NCBI GenBank assembly: GCA_025617745.1
Contig: CM046855.1
Location: 14,973,880 to 15,037,879 of the forward strand
Length of the DNA: 64,000 nt
From: Heliocidaris erythrogramma
Lineage: Eukaryota > Echinodermata > Echinoidea > Camarodonta > Echinometridae
Direction of reading: 5' to 3'
Numbering within the stretch: the stretch's first letter is position 1; every line of letters begins with the position of its first letter. The translations under genes and the position numbers were made by a program. Below are positions 23,906 through 38,000 of this stretch, piece by piece. A model generated the notes under the pieces. It made no database searches and was not told the origin of the DNA. It saw only the letters and a list, made by a program, of their open reading frames with translations.

Positions 23906-24335
23906 GTTTTACATGTTTGGCGGGAGGTGTTTTCATAAAGTGTGAAATTTACATGCTTGGCGGGAGAGCAGGAGGAACTGCGTGGTGGCAGGAGTCTCCC
24001 ACCCAACGATACTGGTGGGACGGCGGGAGAATGAGCGTGGTGGTGTGAGATTCCCGCCAAAAGCAGGAAGGTTGATTTCTGCAGCAGCCCTTTGAAAGGT
24101 TAGACCCCCAACAAGGGAAATGTAACTCGTAGAGTTACATTTCCCTGCTCTGTTAGTCTGAATCAAATACAGTGAATTTTTTGGCATGAGATCCCTGCTC
24201 TGTTACAGTGAATTTTTTGGCATGAGATCCAACTCTCTAGCTTTATTTACAGTGTAGAGTCTACTATACTATATGATTGATATATCCCCCCCCCCCCCTT
24301 TATCTCAACTGAAGGATTGCTCAGCTACACTCAAG

Positions 24336-27300
24336 ATGGAAAAGCGAAGATCTCTGAGATCATCACTTCCATATGATGATGATGTTATATCGGATGAGGA
24401 AGATCTGAATGAGTTGTCTTTCTATGATGGTCCTCCCTGGCATCCTCCAAATGTCATTTGTGATCAGCTTAATGAATCGGGAATCAGGTAATTCCATTCT
24501 TCACCTATTTATGTTTATGTTGTGAATCTAGTGAAACAAAGCTCTTGTCCAACAACAACTCAGCAACTACCCACAGCAAACATCAACATTAACATTAAAA
24601 ACAACATTAATTTAACACCCCAACAAATGAAACTATCTATAGGTAGTTACATGTCCTGTCTTCTAGTACATCCATTTGCAAAAGATTGCCAACCATCAAA
24701 TTTTTCATTACACTTTGTTTCTGATTTGTTTTTCTGATTCTTATGTTTTTCTTGTGTTATTTCAGAACAATCTGGTATAAGGGTTGGAATTATCTTTTTA
24801 ATCAATACCATAACACTGTCCATGCCCTTTCAGTGGAATTATATGTTTGCAAAACCTCTAAGTTAAGTAAGTTTAAGTTTAGTTCAATCTGTATTCCATT
24901 TGCAGGAGCAACAGTAATCCTGTCCAGCAGAGAGCTGTGGAAAATGTAGTGAAACTCCTTGAAGAGGACTGTACTGTGCCTTTCATTGCTCGCTATAGGA
25001 AGGAACAGACTGATAGCATGGAGGCTGCTGTCATCAGAGAGATCAAATCATCACTGGAAGAACTCAAGTAGGTGTACCAGATCCTCAGTTTGCTACTTAC
25101 AAAAACAAAAAAGAAACAAACAACCTTAATTTTATTGAAAGAAAATGATTGAAACAATGAATTTAGTACAACTAATTGTAAGGGTAATTTTGTTAGTTAT
25201 TTTTCAGCTTCATAATCACTGTTAAAGTGAAAATTTGAGACTAACTACAAAACACTTTGTATGTTGTAGATGTCCAAAGTAAGGTGAATCAGAGTTGTGT
25301 TATTTTAAGGCACATGTTAATATCTGTAATCCTTTCTGGTATTGAAGTCTATTTTTCTGTATCTCTATTTTTCTGTATCTGTAATTATGAAATATTTCAG
25401 ATCCTGTTTACCTTAAAAATCATCTTTGAAGTTTAAATTTATTTAGTTATTCAATAATGGAAGAAAGATCAATTGAGTTTCCAAATCAAATGTTGGAAAT
25501 GTAATAAACCATATATTATTTTTTTGTTGACAATAGTCTAGATGAAAGTTTGGAATATTGTAGATCACCAATGTATTCTTTTTTTCCACATGTAAGATGT
25601 TTTTAACAAAATTACCACATGCAAGTTATTTGTTTTAACTAATGTATTATTCTCTCTGGATACAAGGGCTGTTCAAGAGAAAACAAAGTCACACCTGGAA
25701 AAACTTGGTAAGGAGAAGAAACTGACCAAGCAGCTCCAGGAATCCCTCTGCACTTCACACAGTATGACAGAGCTGGAACAGTTGGTATGTCGAAGTAGTT
25801 ATATCTGCTTTGTACTGCACTCGCGCCAATTTACCATGTGTTATCTGCCACTTATTTAAAATAAATTTGAGTTCTGGTCAGGAGATTGAATTGCAAAAGA
25901 AACTGTCTCAAAGCAATAGGGAAAGGTTGATTATGTATAACCATAAGAATTGGTGTATGCTGTAAGGTTTTGAAATCACCAAAATGATAAGAAATTGACT
26001 CAATCCTGCAGAGAGTCACATGCACTGCACACAGAAGTCTGTATAGGGGACTACACACAAATGTTTGGGCTGAACATTTCAGCTGTTTCTTGTCATATTT
26101 TGAATGTGAGGGCATTTGAAGAGCAATCCTTTTCAGGGGACATTTCTACTATGATAATCTTCCAAACTAACATAAAAGGAATGAGAAAGCTCACAAATTA
26201 TTTTTTACCTTTCCCCGAACTCAACCTTCCCTTTAATTATTGATTACTAAACAAGGGGATGGTAAGGTTAAAGTCCATCAGAATTGTATAATAAATGAAG
26301 TAAGATCCATCAAAACAACTAGGGATTCTTGAAGATCATTAATCAGTCCATTTGCTTGAGTTTCTTTGTTTTTTGTTTGTTTGTTTCAGATGATTATTAC
26401 TTCCTTAAACGGTTGGGGGTTTTTTTTTGGGGGGGGTGGGGGGGGTTGTTCAATCTTGAAATTGTTATTCAGATCACACTCCCTCTTTTGAAAAGGTTAT
26501 TTTAAAGACTCAATAACAAACATTCTGTTTTCATTAGTTCACAAATATGTCAATATTGGAACTTGATTTGATTTGATTTATAATTACAGTATAATACACC
26601 AGAGTGACCATGTAACATGTTGTTTAGTACTGATTTTGTGTATTTGTTCTGATTTCAAGTTTGCCCCATTCAAGGCTGGAAGTAAGACAACATTAGCAGA
26701 GAGAGCAAGAAAAGCTGGTTTGGAACCAGCTGCAGAGAAGCTTCTAGGAGAGCCAGCAAGCCTATTCAACATCCAGAGCTATATTAACCCTGAAACAGAA
26801 GGTGAGTCAAGTTAGCCTCAATCAGATGCCAGTTTCATATGAATATGCTTTGTCACGAATACAAAATTTAGTAAATATGTATATTAGTTAATAGCCATGT
26901 TATAGAGCTCTATGAAGAAAGAAAATGTATACTTATCATAGAAAACTCTAGATAGGAATATCAAATTTTGAATGTGGATACTGCAGGAAATGGTGATACA
27001 TGAAACTGCATATATACATGTACACATGAGAGATGCATTTACAGTGCTTTATAGGCATCAAACAATATTCTAAATTTGAAATCCTTTCTGACCATATTGT
27101 TAGGTTGTAGGACAGCAGCGGAGGTAGAGAAGGGAGTGCAGCACATCATAGCAGAAGTAGTTTCAAAGGATAAAGCAACTGTCGACTATCTCAGATCTTG
27201 GTGAGATATATTAGCTTTAATATGTCTATGTATTGTGTATGATATTTAGCTATTTTCATTGCAATTTTTTAATAACATTGTATTGTTTTTACTACCTACT

Positions 27301-30300
27301 CGGCAATTGAGAATAGAATATTACAATTCATAGTTAATAATATGTAGTCTTAGCTTTAAGAAAATTCATATCTTTGGCATCAATGGGATTATGATTGAAT
27401 CTATGTGCACACCATACCTAGATAGTATCTTGTTCTAAATGATAAAATTCAAAACTCTCTTTCTATCAGTGCCATCAACTTGTGTAGACATTTCTTTTCA
27501 AAATAAGGGTCATGGCAGAATTGAGGACAATCTGATAGATATTATATGTATGTATATCAAATATCAACAAAAATATTTTGTTAGTGTTAAAAGTGAATTT
27601 GATGTCAGTCCTTCCAGCATAACCGTATAATTAATATTAAACTTGCTGCTGTGTTAAAGTATGAGTTTATTTGGAGTCCATATTGTTGTGGTTTCCAGAA
27701 ATGCTATTTCACTTTCAGGATTTAATCTCATACATTGATTATCAACACACTTTTTACCTATATCTTGTTTTTAATTCTCATCTGTAGTGTGAAAGAAATG
27801 AGACATCAGATTTATCTGAGTGTAAGCAAGGCTGGGCAGGCTAGGAAGAAGACTAAGAAGGACCAGCAAGTGGACTATGAGAAGTTCCGGACCTACATTG
27901 ATGGGAAGTACCCCATCAATAATGTCAGACCACACCAGGTATACAAGGACTCCAAGTTGCAAATACTGTTTGGATGACATCTACAGACACCATAATGGAT
28001 AAAAAGAAGGAAAAAGTTTTAAGTACCTGGATTATTGTTTAACGTTATCAGTATTTCCAGAGCAACAGAGAAGATGGCTAAATTCAGGGGTATGATGTGA
28101 TTCAATGAAGACTAAAATAATTGGAGGGGGTTGTCATCTTGCGGAGTTTTTGCCAATCAGTCTCTGTCTTGTTATACAGAAAACTTTCATTGGTTGAGGT
28201 GATCAAGTCTCTGTCTTATTTGAGTTTGTTCAGAAATTACGAGGATTTGAAGAAACCCGAGTTAAATACCAAGAATTCTTTGTGTGATTTTTTTTTTCCA
28301 AAAGGATCATGTGTTTGCATCTCTCATTGACACTATATTTAAAGGTCTTAGCCATCAATCGAGGTGAAGAACACAAAGCCCTTACAGTCAAGGTCTTCCT
28401 TCCAGATAGACTTACACAAAAATTCATCAACTGGTGCAAGACAAAATGGTGCTCACATACACAACCCAAGTCCTACTCCAATAGAATCATCTGTTTGGCA
28501 GTAGATGATGCTTATAATCGTCTCATGTCACCCATGATCATCAGGGAAATTAGGTAAGAAAATCATTCTCACAATATTCACAGAACATGTGACATTTTAG
28601 GGATAAGCAAAACAGTTTCTCTGCATATAAGATTTTAGTTTATTGTGCAAAGGATAACCTGAGAGCATTTAGGCAATTCAAGAATTGAGACATTTCTACA
28701 GTGGGGCAAAGTTAACAAGAAATTCATTTTTCTGCTTTCCTAACCAGTGTTCTTTTTGTTTCTTTCAATTGGTAGAGGTAGCCACTGAGCATAAGCGTAT
28801 ACACTTTACACAGGATAGTAATAACAGTATAAAAGGGATTGTTATCTTGTGGGTATATTGTGACTTTTAGCCGATAGATGAAATCTGGTACACTTATGTG
28901 GTGTAAAGAGGTGTTACGAAATTTCAAATGAAGACTACAAACTATGATGGATGTTCGACATTTAAATGCTTGTTTTGTTTTCATGTTGTCTTCAATGTCT
29001 CATTTGATTCAGGTCCACTTTAAATAAGACAGCAGAGAAAGCATCCATAGAAGTGTTTACTCAAAATCTTCATCGTCTGCTCTTAACACCCCCTGTCAAA
29101 GGCCGCGTCATCCTTGGAGTTGACCCTGGATACAAAAATGGTTGCAAATTAGCCGTCATATCTGCCACCGGTATAGTTAGATCTTATTCAGTTTTCAGTA
29201 TTTTTTTTTTTTATGCCTCCGCCCACCGAAGGTGGGTGCCGGAGGCATTATGTTTTCGGGTTGTCCGTCCGTGCGTCCGTCCCACTTCTCGTTACTGCGA
29301 TATCTGAAGAATGAACTGATTAGATTTTGGGGTAAGTAGGTCAAAGGTCAGAGGTCACAGAGGTCAATTTACATGAAATTACATGAAATTCTTGGTTTTT
29401 AGCACCGTTACCATGATTTTTGAAGAACTGTTTGAGGTAAGAACTTCAAACTTGGTACCAGTATGTATCCTCATAGAAAGAGGAACTGATTAGATTTTGG
29501 GGTAGGTAGGTCAAAGTTCAGAGGTTACAGAGGTCAATTTACATGAAATTACATGGAATTACTGGTTTTTAGCACCGTTACCGCGATATCTCAAGAACTA
29601 TCTGAGGTGAGAACTTCAAACTTGGTACTAGTATGTATCCCCATACGAAGATGAACTGATTAGATTTTGGGGTAAGTAGGTCAAAGGTCAGAGGTCACAG
29701 AGGTCAATTTACATGAAATTACATGAAATTCTTGGTTTTTAGCACCGTTACCATGATTTTTGAAGAACTGTTTGAGGTAAGAACTTCAAACTTGGTACCA
29801 GTATGTATCCTCATAGAAAGAGCAACTGATTAGATTTTGGGGTAGGTAGGTCAAAGTTCAGAGGTCACAGAGGTCAATTTACATGAAATTACATGGAATT
29901 ACTGGTTTTTAGCACCGTTACCGCGATATCTCAAGAACTATCTGAGGTGAGAACTTCAAACTTGGTACCAGTATGTATCCCCATAGAAAGATGAACTGAT
30001 TAGATTTTGGGGTAAGTAGGTCAAAGGTCAGAGGTCACAGAGGTCAATTTACATGAAATTACATGAAATTACTGGTTTTTAGCCTCGTTACTGCGATATC
30101 TCAAGAACCGTTTGAGGTAAGAACTTCAAACTTGGTACTAGTATGTATCCCCATACGAAGATGAACTGATTAGATTTTGGGATAAGGAGGTCACAGAGGT
30201 CAATTTACATGAAATTACATGAAATTGTTGGTTTTTAGCACCGTTACTGCGATTTCTGAAGAACTGTTTGAGGTAAGAACTTCAAACTTGGTACCAGTAT

Positions 30301-32001
30301 GTATCCCCATAGAAAGAGGAACTGATTAGATTTTGGGGTAGTTTTACATTGTTATCACCATATCTCAACTAATTTGTATTCATGACTTGGAGGAGATAAG
30401 TTGGGTTATAAGGTGTAAGGTCAAATGTCAAAGAGGTCAGTTAACATGTAATTAGAGGCTTTTATTCTGGTTATCACAATATTTCAAGAGCAGTTTGAGC
30501 CATCAACTGAATTTAGGCGGAGGCATATAGGAGACGCAGTCGCATTCATCTTGTTTTTTTATGAATGTGCAAGACAACCAGTTTATGGCAATTTTATTTA
30601 GATATTCACATCATTTTCCAAAGACCCCAGTACAAGTCATCTCAGGCTTAGCATTCATTAGTTTAAAAGCAACAATTTTTTTTTTTAAATTTTTTTTACT
30701 GAAACATTGTTAAACTTTTCTGACAATTTGAAGGCAAGATGTATCATTCATCATCATTTCTGGTCATCACACTACTTTTTCACAATGTCTAGCACATGTA
30801 AGAGCCGTGTTGTTAGCCACTGCAAGGTCCCTCTCAATGCAAGTGTCATTCAACCTGCGACAGCTCAGTAGATGGAGCATGGTCTGGAGGCCCTGCCCAC
30901 ACACAGTCTGCCACAGTGTCGGCATATCCCCACTTGAGCATGTTTGCCTTGCACCTCCCCCTTCACAGTCTGTTAAGGCTACGTCATGTGATCCATGGTA
31001 TTTTAGAACATGCAGGGAGTGACTCAGATGGATCAATAGCCATGTGTGTATCCTCTTGAAGTTTCTTCAGTCTCTCTTCCCATTGTTTGAGGTGTGTAGA
31101 TGTTGCGCCGCCTTCTAAAGGAGAGACAGAAGCAAGGAAACTTCTCCAAAATTTCAAGCTTTGAGGTACCTAATGGTGGCCATAAAGGAGGTGTCTTTCA
31201 TCTGCCGATTGCCTGAGACATTCTTTCTGGCTTCTACTGTCTGTCTTACGACGTATCATTGATATGTGATTTAACATGTATGCAAAACATAATACTTACT
31301 ATAAAAGACTCCATTCTGATTTCTATTCAGAAAGCACTTTTGGATTCAACTCATTTTATTCTAAAGAAAATTGTAGTTCTATAATATGCGTGCAATCCAG
31401 TAGTATGGCAAACTGGACAAGACGGAGCTGTGTGCCATGCTTGTGTTCCTTGGATAACTTTTGAAACTAACGCAATTCTCCATATATGTGTGACCGTTGC
31501 TATTAGTATTCCAGTCAGATAGCATGTTAATTAAGAGTAATGTTTGTCTATGATTCATTCATATTCTCTTTCCATGAATGTTGGAATCTAGGTGACATCT
31601 TGATAACTGATGTGAGCTACATGCATACAGGCAACAAGCATTATGAGAGAATGAAAATGGTTGACTGCATTAAAAACTTCAAGTAAGACACACCTAGGTT
31701 TACTAAGTAGTAGTTTACCTGCAAGTAAGCCAATCTTAGTAGTTGGTAGTATAACTAAATTATGAGGGTATATTGCATAAGCTGTGAGTAATGTTTTTAA
31801 ACAAGTATGATGACCCCTTGAGTATACAAAAGAATAGACATATATTTTCACTGTTTTGTGGACTAGTGAAACACATGCACTATACATATGGAGGGTACAA
31901 CATATGTGTTTCTTTATCATAAAGCCGGGGTAATAATGTGATTGCAGGACCCTCAGGAAGAACATTATATAATACTGACGAGGCTACCCTCGGTAAACAA
32001 G

Positions 32002-32034
<33 letters not shown>

Positions 32035-35000
32035 CTCTGGAGTGCTGTGTATCTATTTGGCTAAACCTATAATCTTTAATTAGTATGAAAATGCAATTAC
32101 TAGTGTGGGAATTATTTAACTTAAGTTTGTAATAACTCAAAATAGAACTTCCAGCCAATTCGTTGTGAGTGAATTGTAGGATTATATGTATACTATTAGT
32201 GTGAACCTAGCCAGGGTGAACTTTAGTTCTTGTTTTTATTATGTTTTCTGACAAAACATGGGACTTCAGAAACACTTATCCCTTCAACTACTTAATCATC
32301 TTATATAACTCTTGCTGATGAATGCATAAATTCTGCATTTTTTTTTCTACACCAGGTGTGAAACCATTGGCATAGGCAATGGAACTGCATGTCGTCAAAC
32401 TGAAGAATTTTTCTCTGACCTCATCAGGTCTGGTTTATTACAACCACTTACTGTCCAGTACTGGTAAGAATCATTGCAATACAATGCTAGATTAATTTTT
32501 GTAGAGCAAAGGCTTTATAGCCATTTGGACTGTCCCAATAAAAAGAATTATGTACATTACACCTCGGTATTAATCTCTCTTAATTTACTTTATATCAGAA
32601 AGGTGAAAAAATGGAAAAATTAAACAAATTTTTAGATGTCTTTTTGCATGACATTAATCTACATTTGCCACTCTCCTCACAGGTGTAGTAAATGTGTATT
32701 TGATAGGAAGGAACTCGTTTAGTGCTGTGAGCACCAAATTGGTAGAATGTCTAAAGCCGGGGCGTTATTAAAGCAACATAGACTTGATAAGCATCTTGTT
32801 TGGTGGATGTGAGAACTATGTACTGAAGGTGAATGTGTTATTTATACTTATATGGAAAGACAGACATTTGACACTTACTTTCACTCTAAACAAGGGGTAA
32901 CCTCGCTAGTCATAGGGACCACTATTCATAAGGACCACTTATTCATAAGAACTGCTATCCATAACGCGTGACTAAATGAATAGCGGTTTTCTACGAATAA
33001 CGTTCCTTATGAATAGCGAGCAAACCATAGACAAATTAGCTCGCTATTCATAAGGACCGCTATTCATAACGCGTGTTATATGAATAGCGGTTGTCTATGA
33101 ATAGCGGTCCTTATGAATAGTGAGTGGACCCCCTAAACAATACCATTGGTAAACTTGTAGAACTGGTCCTGTTTCATAAAACTTGTTATCAGTAACAACT
33201 GCCACATTTCTATGACAAATTTGCTCTCAGCCAATCGGATGCAAGGATTTCAGTAGCTTATAACAGTTATTGCAACTTGTTATAACAAGTTTATGAAACA
33301 GGGCCCTGAAGTATTTGTTTGTCTTTTGATAGCATTGTGAATGAAGATGGAGCTTCAATATACAGTGTGTCTCCTGAAGCAGAGAAAGAGATGCCCAATT
33401 TAGATCCAAACATGAGGAGTGCAGGTACAAAATATATCTTGGTCAATCTGTTTTGCAACAATACTTAAAAACAATTTGTTACTGTGGTACAGGTTTGTGT
33501 TTGCAAGATTTTGCAGATAATTCCAAAGTTATTCTTGGACTAATCCAAATTAAGTATCGATATATTTCTTGTTTCAAACAATACTGACCATAGACTGGTA
33601 TAAACATATAGTAGTGGGATTTGTTTTTATGAAGATACATGTAGTGTACTATTACTTTAAAACATTTTTTAGTTCCATTTGCAATATGAAATATATAGTT
33701 AACAGTGAAGTTTCCTGTATTTGACATTTTTTGAGAACTTTTTCGAGAAATCAGTCTGTGATTTTGGCTAGGAAATAAACATTTCAGCATTTGGTGGTTG
33801 TATATTCTTCCATGAATAAATTCATTATTTTTTATATGAAATGTGTCTTATTGGTGCTTAATCAAACGTCCACATGCTTTATGTTTCACATTAGTATCAA
33901 TTGCCCGAAGACTTCAGGACCCCTTGGCTGAACTTGTCAAGATTGATCCTAAGCACATTGGAGTTGGTATGTACCAGGTAAGCCTTTCAAATGCCCCAGC
34001 GACCAATCACTGAAAGAATTACATATTCAGTGTAAATATCATATCATTTGATTCTCTATTTTAGTCTGCTTTCTTATTTGATATTGGATGTGTCTAGATT
34101 GTAATGCCATAAAGAATGAGTCTTTTAGTTAATCTGCGGTATGTCGATGATTTCATTTTGCAGTTTTTTAGTTCACCTGAGCCTAAGGCTCGACTGAGCT
34201 ATTGCGATGGAAATTTGTCCGTCGTCCGTCGTGCGTCGTGCGTCGTCCGTCGTCCGTTAACTTTTTACATTTTCATCTTCTTCTCCAAAACCCATGATCG
34301 GAATTCAACCAAACTTGGTAGGAATCATCCTTAGGGGTAGGGGACCCAAAGTTGCTAAAATGGTACATGTGGCCCCCAGGGGGGCCCAGGGGAGGGCCCC
34401 CAATTGTAAAAGCTATGTAAATTTCAAACATCTTCTTCTCCAGAACCAGGTATAGCTCAGACTTGGTATTGTGTATGGAGATACCTCTATAGATGAAGAA
34501 TGAATGTTGTTCATGAAATTTCTCTGAGTGGCCCTATAGGGGCCCTGTGGGGGTAACATACTGGAGGGGGGGGGCGCTGCCAGGCAAAATGTACATTCTG
34601 ATCTTCTTCTCCAAAACACATGATCGGAATTCAACCAAACTTGGTAGGAATCATCCTTAGGGGTAGGGGACCCAAAGTTGCTAAAATGGTACATGTGGCC
34701 CCCAGGGGGGCCAGGGGGAGGGCCCCCGATTGTAAAAGCTATGTAAATTTCAAACATCTTCTTCTCCAGAACCAGGTATAGCTCAGACTTGGTATTGTGT
34801 ATGGAGATACCTCTATAGATGAAGAATGAAGGTTGTTCATGAAATTTCTCTGAGTGGCCCTATAGGGGCCCTGTGGGGGTAACATACTGGAGGGGGGGGG
34901 GGGGCGCTGCCAGGCAAAATGTACATTCTGATCTTCTTCTCCAAAACACATGATCGGAATTCAACCAAACTTGGTAGGAATCATCCTTAGGGGTAGGGGA

Positions 35001-38000
35001 CCCAAAGTTGCTAAAATGGTACATGTGGCCCCCAGGGGGGCCCAGGGGGAGGGCCCCCGATTGTAAAAGCTATGTAAATTTCAAACATCTTCTTCTCCAG
35101 AACCAGGTATAGCTCAGACTTGGTATTGTGTATGGAGATACCTCTATAGATGAAGAATGAAGGTTGTTCATGAAATTTCTCTGAGTGGCCCTATAGGGGC
35201 CCTGTGGGGGTAACATACTGGAGGGGGGGGCGCTGCCAGGCAAAATGTACATTCTGATCTTCTCCAAAACACATGATCGGAATTCAACCAAACTTGGTAG
35301 GAATCATCCTTAGGGTTAGGGGATCCAAAGTTGCTAAAATGGTACATGTGGCCCCAAGGGGGCCCAGGGGGAGGGCCCCCAAGTGTAAAAGCTATGTAAA
35401 TTTCAAACATCATCTTCTCCAGAACCAGGAATAGCTCAGACTTGGTATTGTGTATGGAGATACCTCTATAGACGAAAAATGAAAGTTGTTCATGAATTTT
35501 TTCTGGGTGGCCCTATAGGGGGTCTGTGGGGGTAACATGCTTGAGGGGGGGGGGGGTGGGGCAAGTTGTCCGCCATCCATAAACTTTTTACATTTTCAGC
35601 TTCTTCTCCAAAACACATGATTGGAATTTAACCGAACTAGGTAGGAAGCTCAGACTTGGTATTGTGTATAGAGATACCTCTATAGATGAAGAATGAAAGT
35701 TGTTCATGAAATTTTTCTGGGTGGCCTTATAGGGGCCCCTGCACCAGATGTGAATTGATCCACCTCAGGTGAGCGTCGTGCCCCCTGGGGCTCTTGTTTT
35801 AAATAGAATAGGTTCATTTGAAGCAATTGGCTTCTCCCTGAGGTACTACTGATAACATTTTATTTCTGAAGAAATCCTAAATTTTGCCATGTGGCACAGC
35901 TTACATGCATATTGCTTTGAATCAGAAAAGACAAATATATTTTTTCAAATACCTATTTTACAAGAAGCATGTCACTGTTTGACAACAGTAATATTTTACT
36001 CCATCAGCATGATGTGCCTGAAAGATTACTGAAGGCAGCTCTGGGAGACGTGGTGGAGGAATGTGTGAGTTTTGTTGGAGTCGACCTCAACATATGCTCA
36101 GAAGTTCTGCTCAAGTGAGTCAAATCTATCATTCTTTTCTCTGCATGAGTATGGTGCCAGAGGTTGTGTGTTATTCTCATTAATAATTAATGATAAAATA
36201 ATGTAATTTTTTTATTAAATAATTTATGAAATAGTAATTTACATTCCTTGTTGGCAGATGGGTTTCAGGCATATCTGCATGTCTTGCTAAGAAGATAATA
36301 GCCCATCGTAAGAGGTTTGGAGCATTCACTAATCGTCAGATGCTTCTAGATGTTAAGGGTCTAGGACCAAAGACCTTCAAACAGTGTGCTGGTTTCGTGA
36401 GGATCAATCCCTCTAGTGGTGTTGAGGAACCAACTTCAGATGAAGTCATTGTCATATCAACTAGGTAAGACCTCACATCTTTTCATTTTACATTATTTAT
36501 TAAGTTTGCCTTAAAAATTTACATATTTTTTTACCAGAAGATTAGGAATACCTTGAGTGACGAGTAGACCTGTGCGTGATGACCATTGGTGCTAAAAAAA
36601 AAAGTCCCCAGAAAAAGGAATTTTTAAACAGGTTTATCCTGTCTTTTACCATTTGTGTCTTATCCATATGAATTATAATAATATAAAGTGACCACATTAG
36701 TGCTTTTTATAGAATTAAAAACTGCCATTAATTTCTAAGCAACCAACTTGAATAGAGAAACAAAGGGAAAAAAGTATATATTCATTTTGACAAAGTTTCG
36801 ATGGTATGTACTTTTATGAATCGTGTTTTAGAAAAAACAAAATTGATTTTGTGAGACGCGCTTTAAGGTATTTGCAAATTTTGATAATGAATTAATCTTT
36901 TGTTCCAGTGAAGAAGAAGATGTAAAACCTTTGTCTCGGAAACGAACCGCCAAATCTACTGCACATCCTTCTAAGAGGAGAAAGAAAACAGCTGCAACAC
37001 CATCTAATGAACAAGAACCACTTGATTCTACATGGATACACCCAGAATCATATGAAGAGACAAGACAGTATGTATGACACGAATGGTGCATTTTATATTA
37101 GAATTTGTGCAACTAAAATAATATGAAAATTGAAGGAGCTTTCTTCACACTTCAGATTATTTTGTTACAGTAAAAATCTAGGAAATGTGAATTTCAAGCA
37201 AATTTCTTCATTAAATCTTGAATTCTGATCAGGGAAGATAACATATTTTTAACACTGGAAATGCAGAATCTGTTATTGTAAAGGGTGATTTCAGACATTA
37301 TATGGTAACTCTCAGATGAGAGCCTCAATGCTGAATTCTAAGTATTGAAATTTAGTCCACAATATAGTCAGTTTCAATTCTTTATTAGTAAATTAAGTGT
37401 GCTCTCATCTACCAACAGTGCAAAGTTCTCATTGGCACGCCCTTTTCTCATTGATATTTCCTAGGCTGTTGAAGAGGGCTTTTGCGAGTGGCAGGGATAT
37501 CGGCAGTGAGAGCATCAGAGGTAAACTGGACAATCTGATCAAGTCAAGAGGTAAACACTTGCTGAATATTATATGGTTTATATAGGATGTGGTTATAAAC
37601 TTGGTCAGATGTTGAAGAATGTATATTATGTTGCAATATACTATAGATGACCAGAATCTTGAAGTCTGTAGGACCTATTTCAACAAAATAATCTTTAAAG
37701 TGATCAACAATATCTTGTAACTAATCAATAGTTCTTTCATCAACTTGTATCTTAGAAATTGTGCTTTTCCTTTTCTGTTTGTTCTGAACTTTATTGATTA
37801 ATTTCTATGTGTTTTTTGCATCTTTGTTACAATTCATGAATTGACGTGAAAAATATATCCTCTTTTTCTCTATGGTAAAAAAAAAAAATGTCTATAGAAC
37901 ATATTTTATCTCATTGTAAATATATTTCTAGCGACTGGCTATAATGAGAAACTTGTTTTTAGTAAATATGATGTATGATGTGAGTATGATAGAATAGACT

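Larger units (their letters stand above)
21939..24335. promoter_or_regulatory. Head-to-head intergenic interval of HAO and SRBD1
   Basis: 2.4 kb between the divergent start codons; promoters and 5' UTRs of both genes should lie here. It holds a snap-back element (22068-22195), two further inverted-repeat stretches (23098-23330, 23435-23690), a three-copy tandem repeat (23745-23905) and a palindrome aaatgtaactcgtagagttacattt at about 24117-24141. The repeats ccctgctctgtta and cagtgaattttttggcatgagatcc are duplicated at 24143-24230. No TATA box stands out. Confidence 0.5.

Noticed and set aside
24273..24335. Upstream in-frame ATG for SRBD1
   Set aside because: The extension crosses a poly-C run and reads low-complexity ISPPPPLSQ; the ATG at 24336 is more likely, although transcript data could reverse this.
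34116..35413. Open frames over the 34-35 kb region
   Set aside because: Repeat translations of family B units, with the same peptide in each unit.
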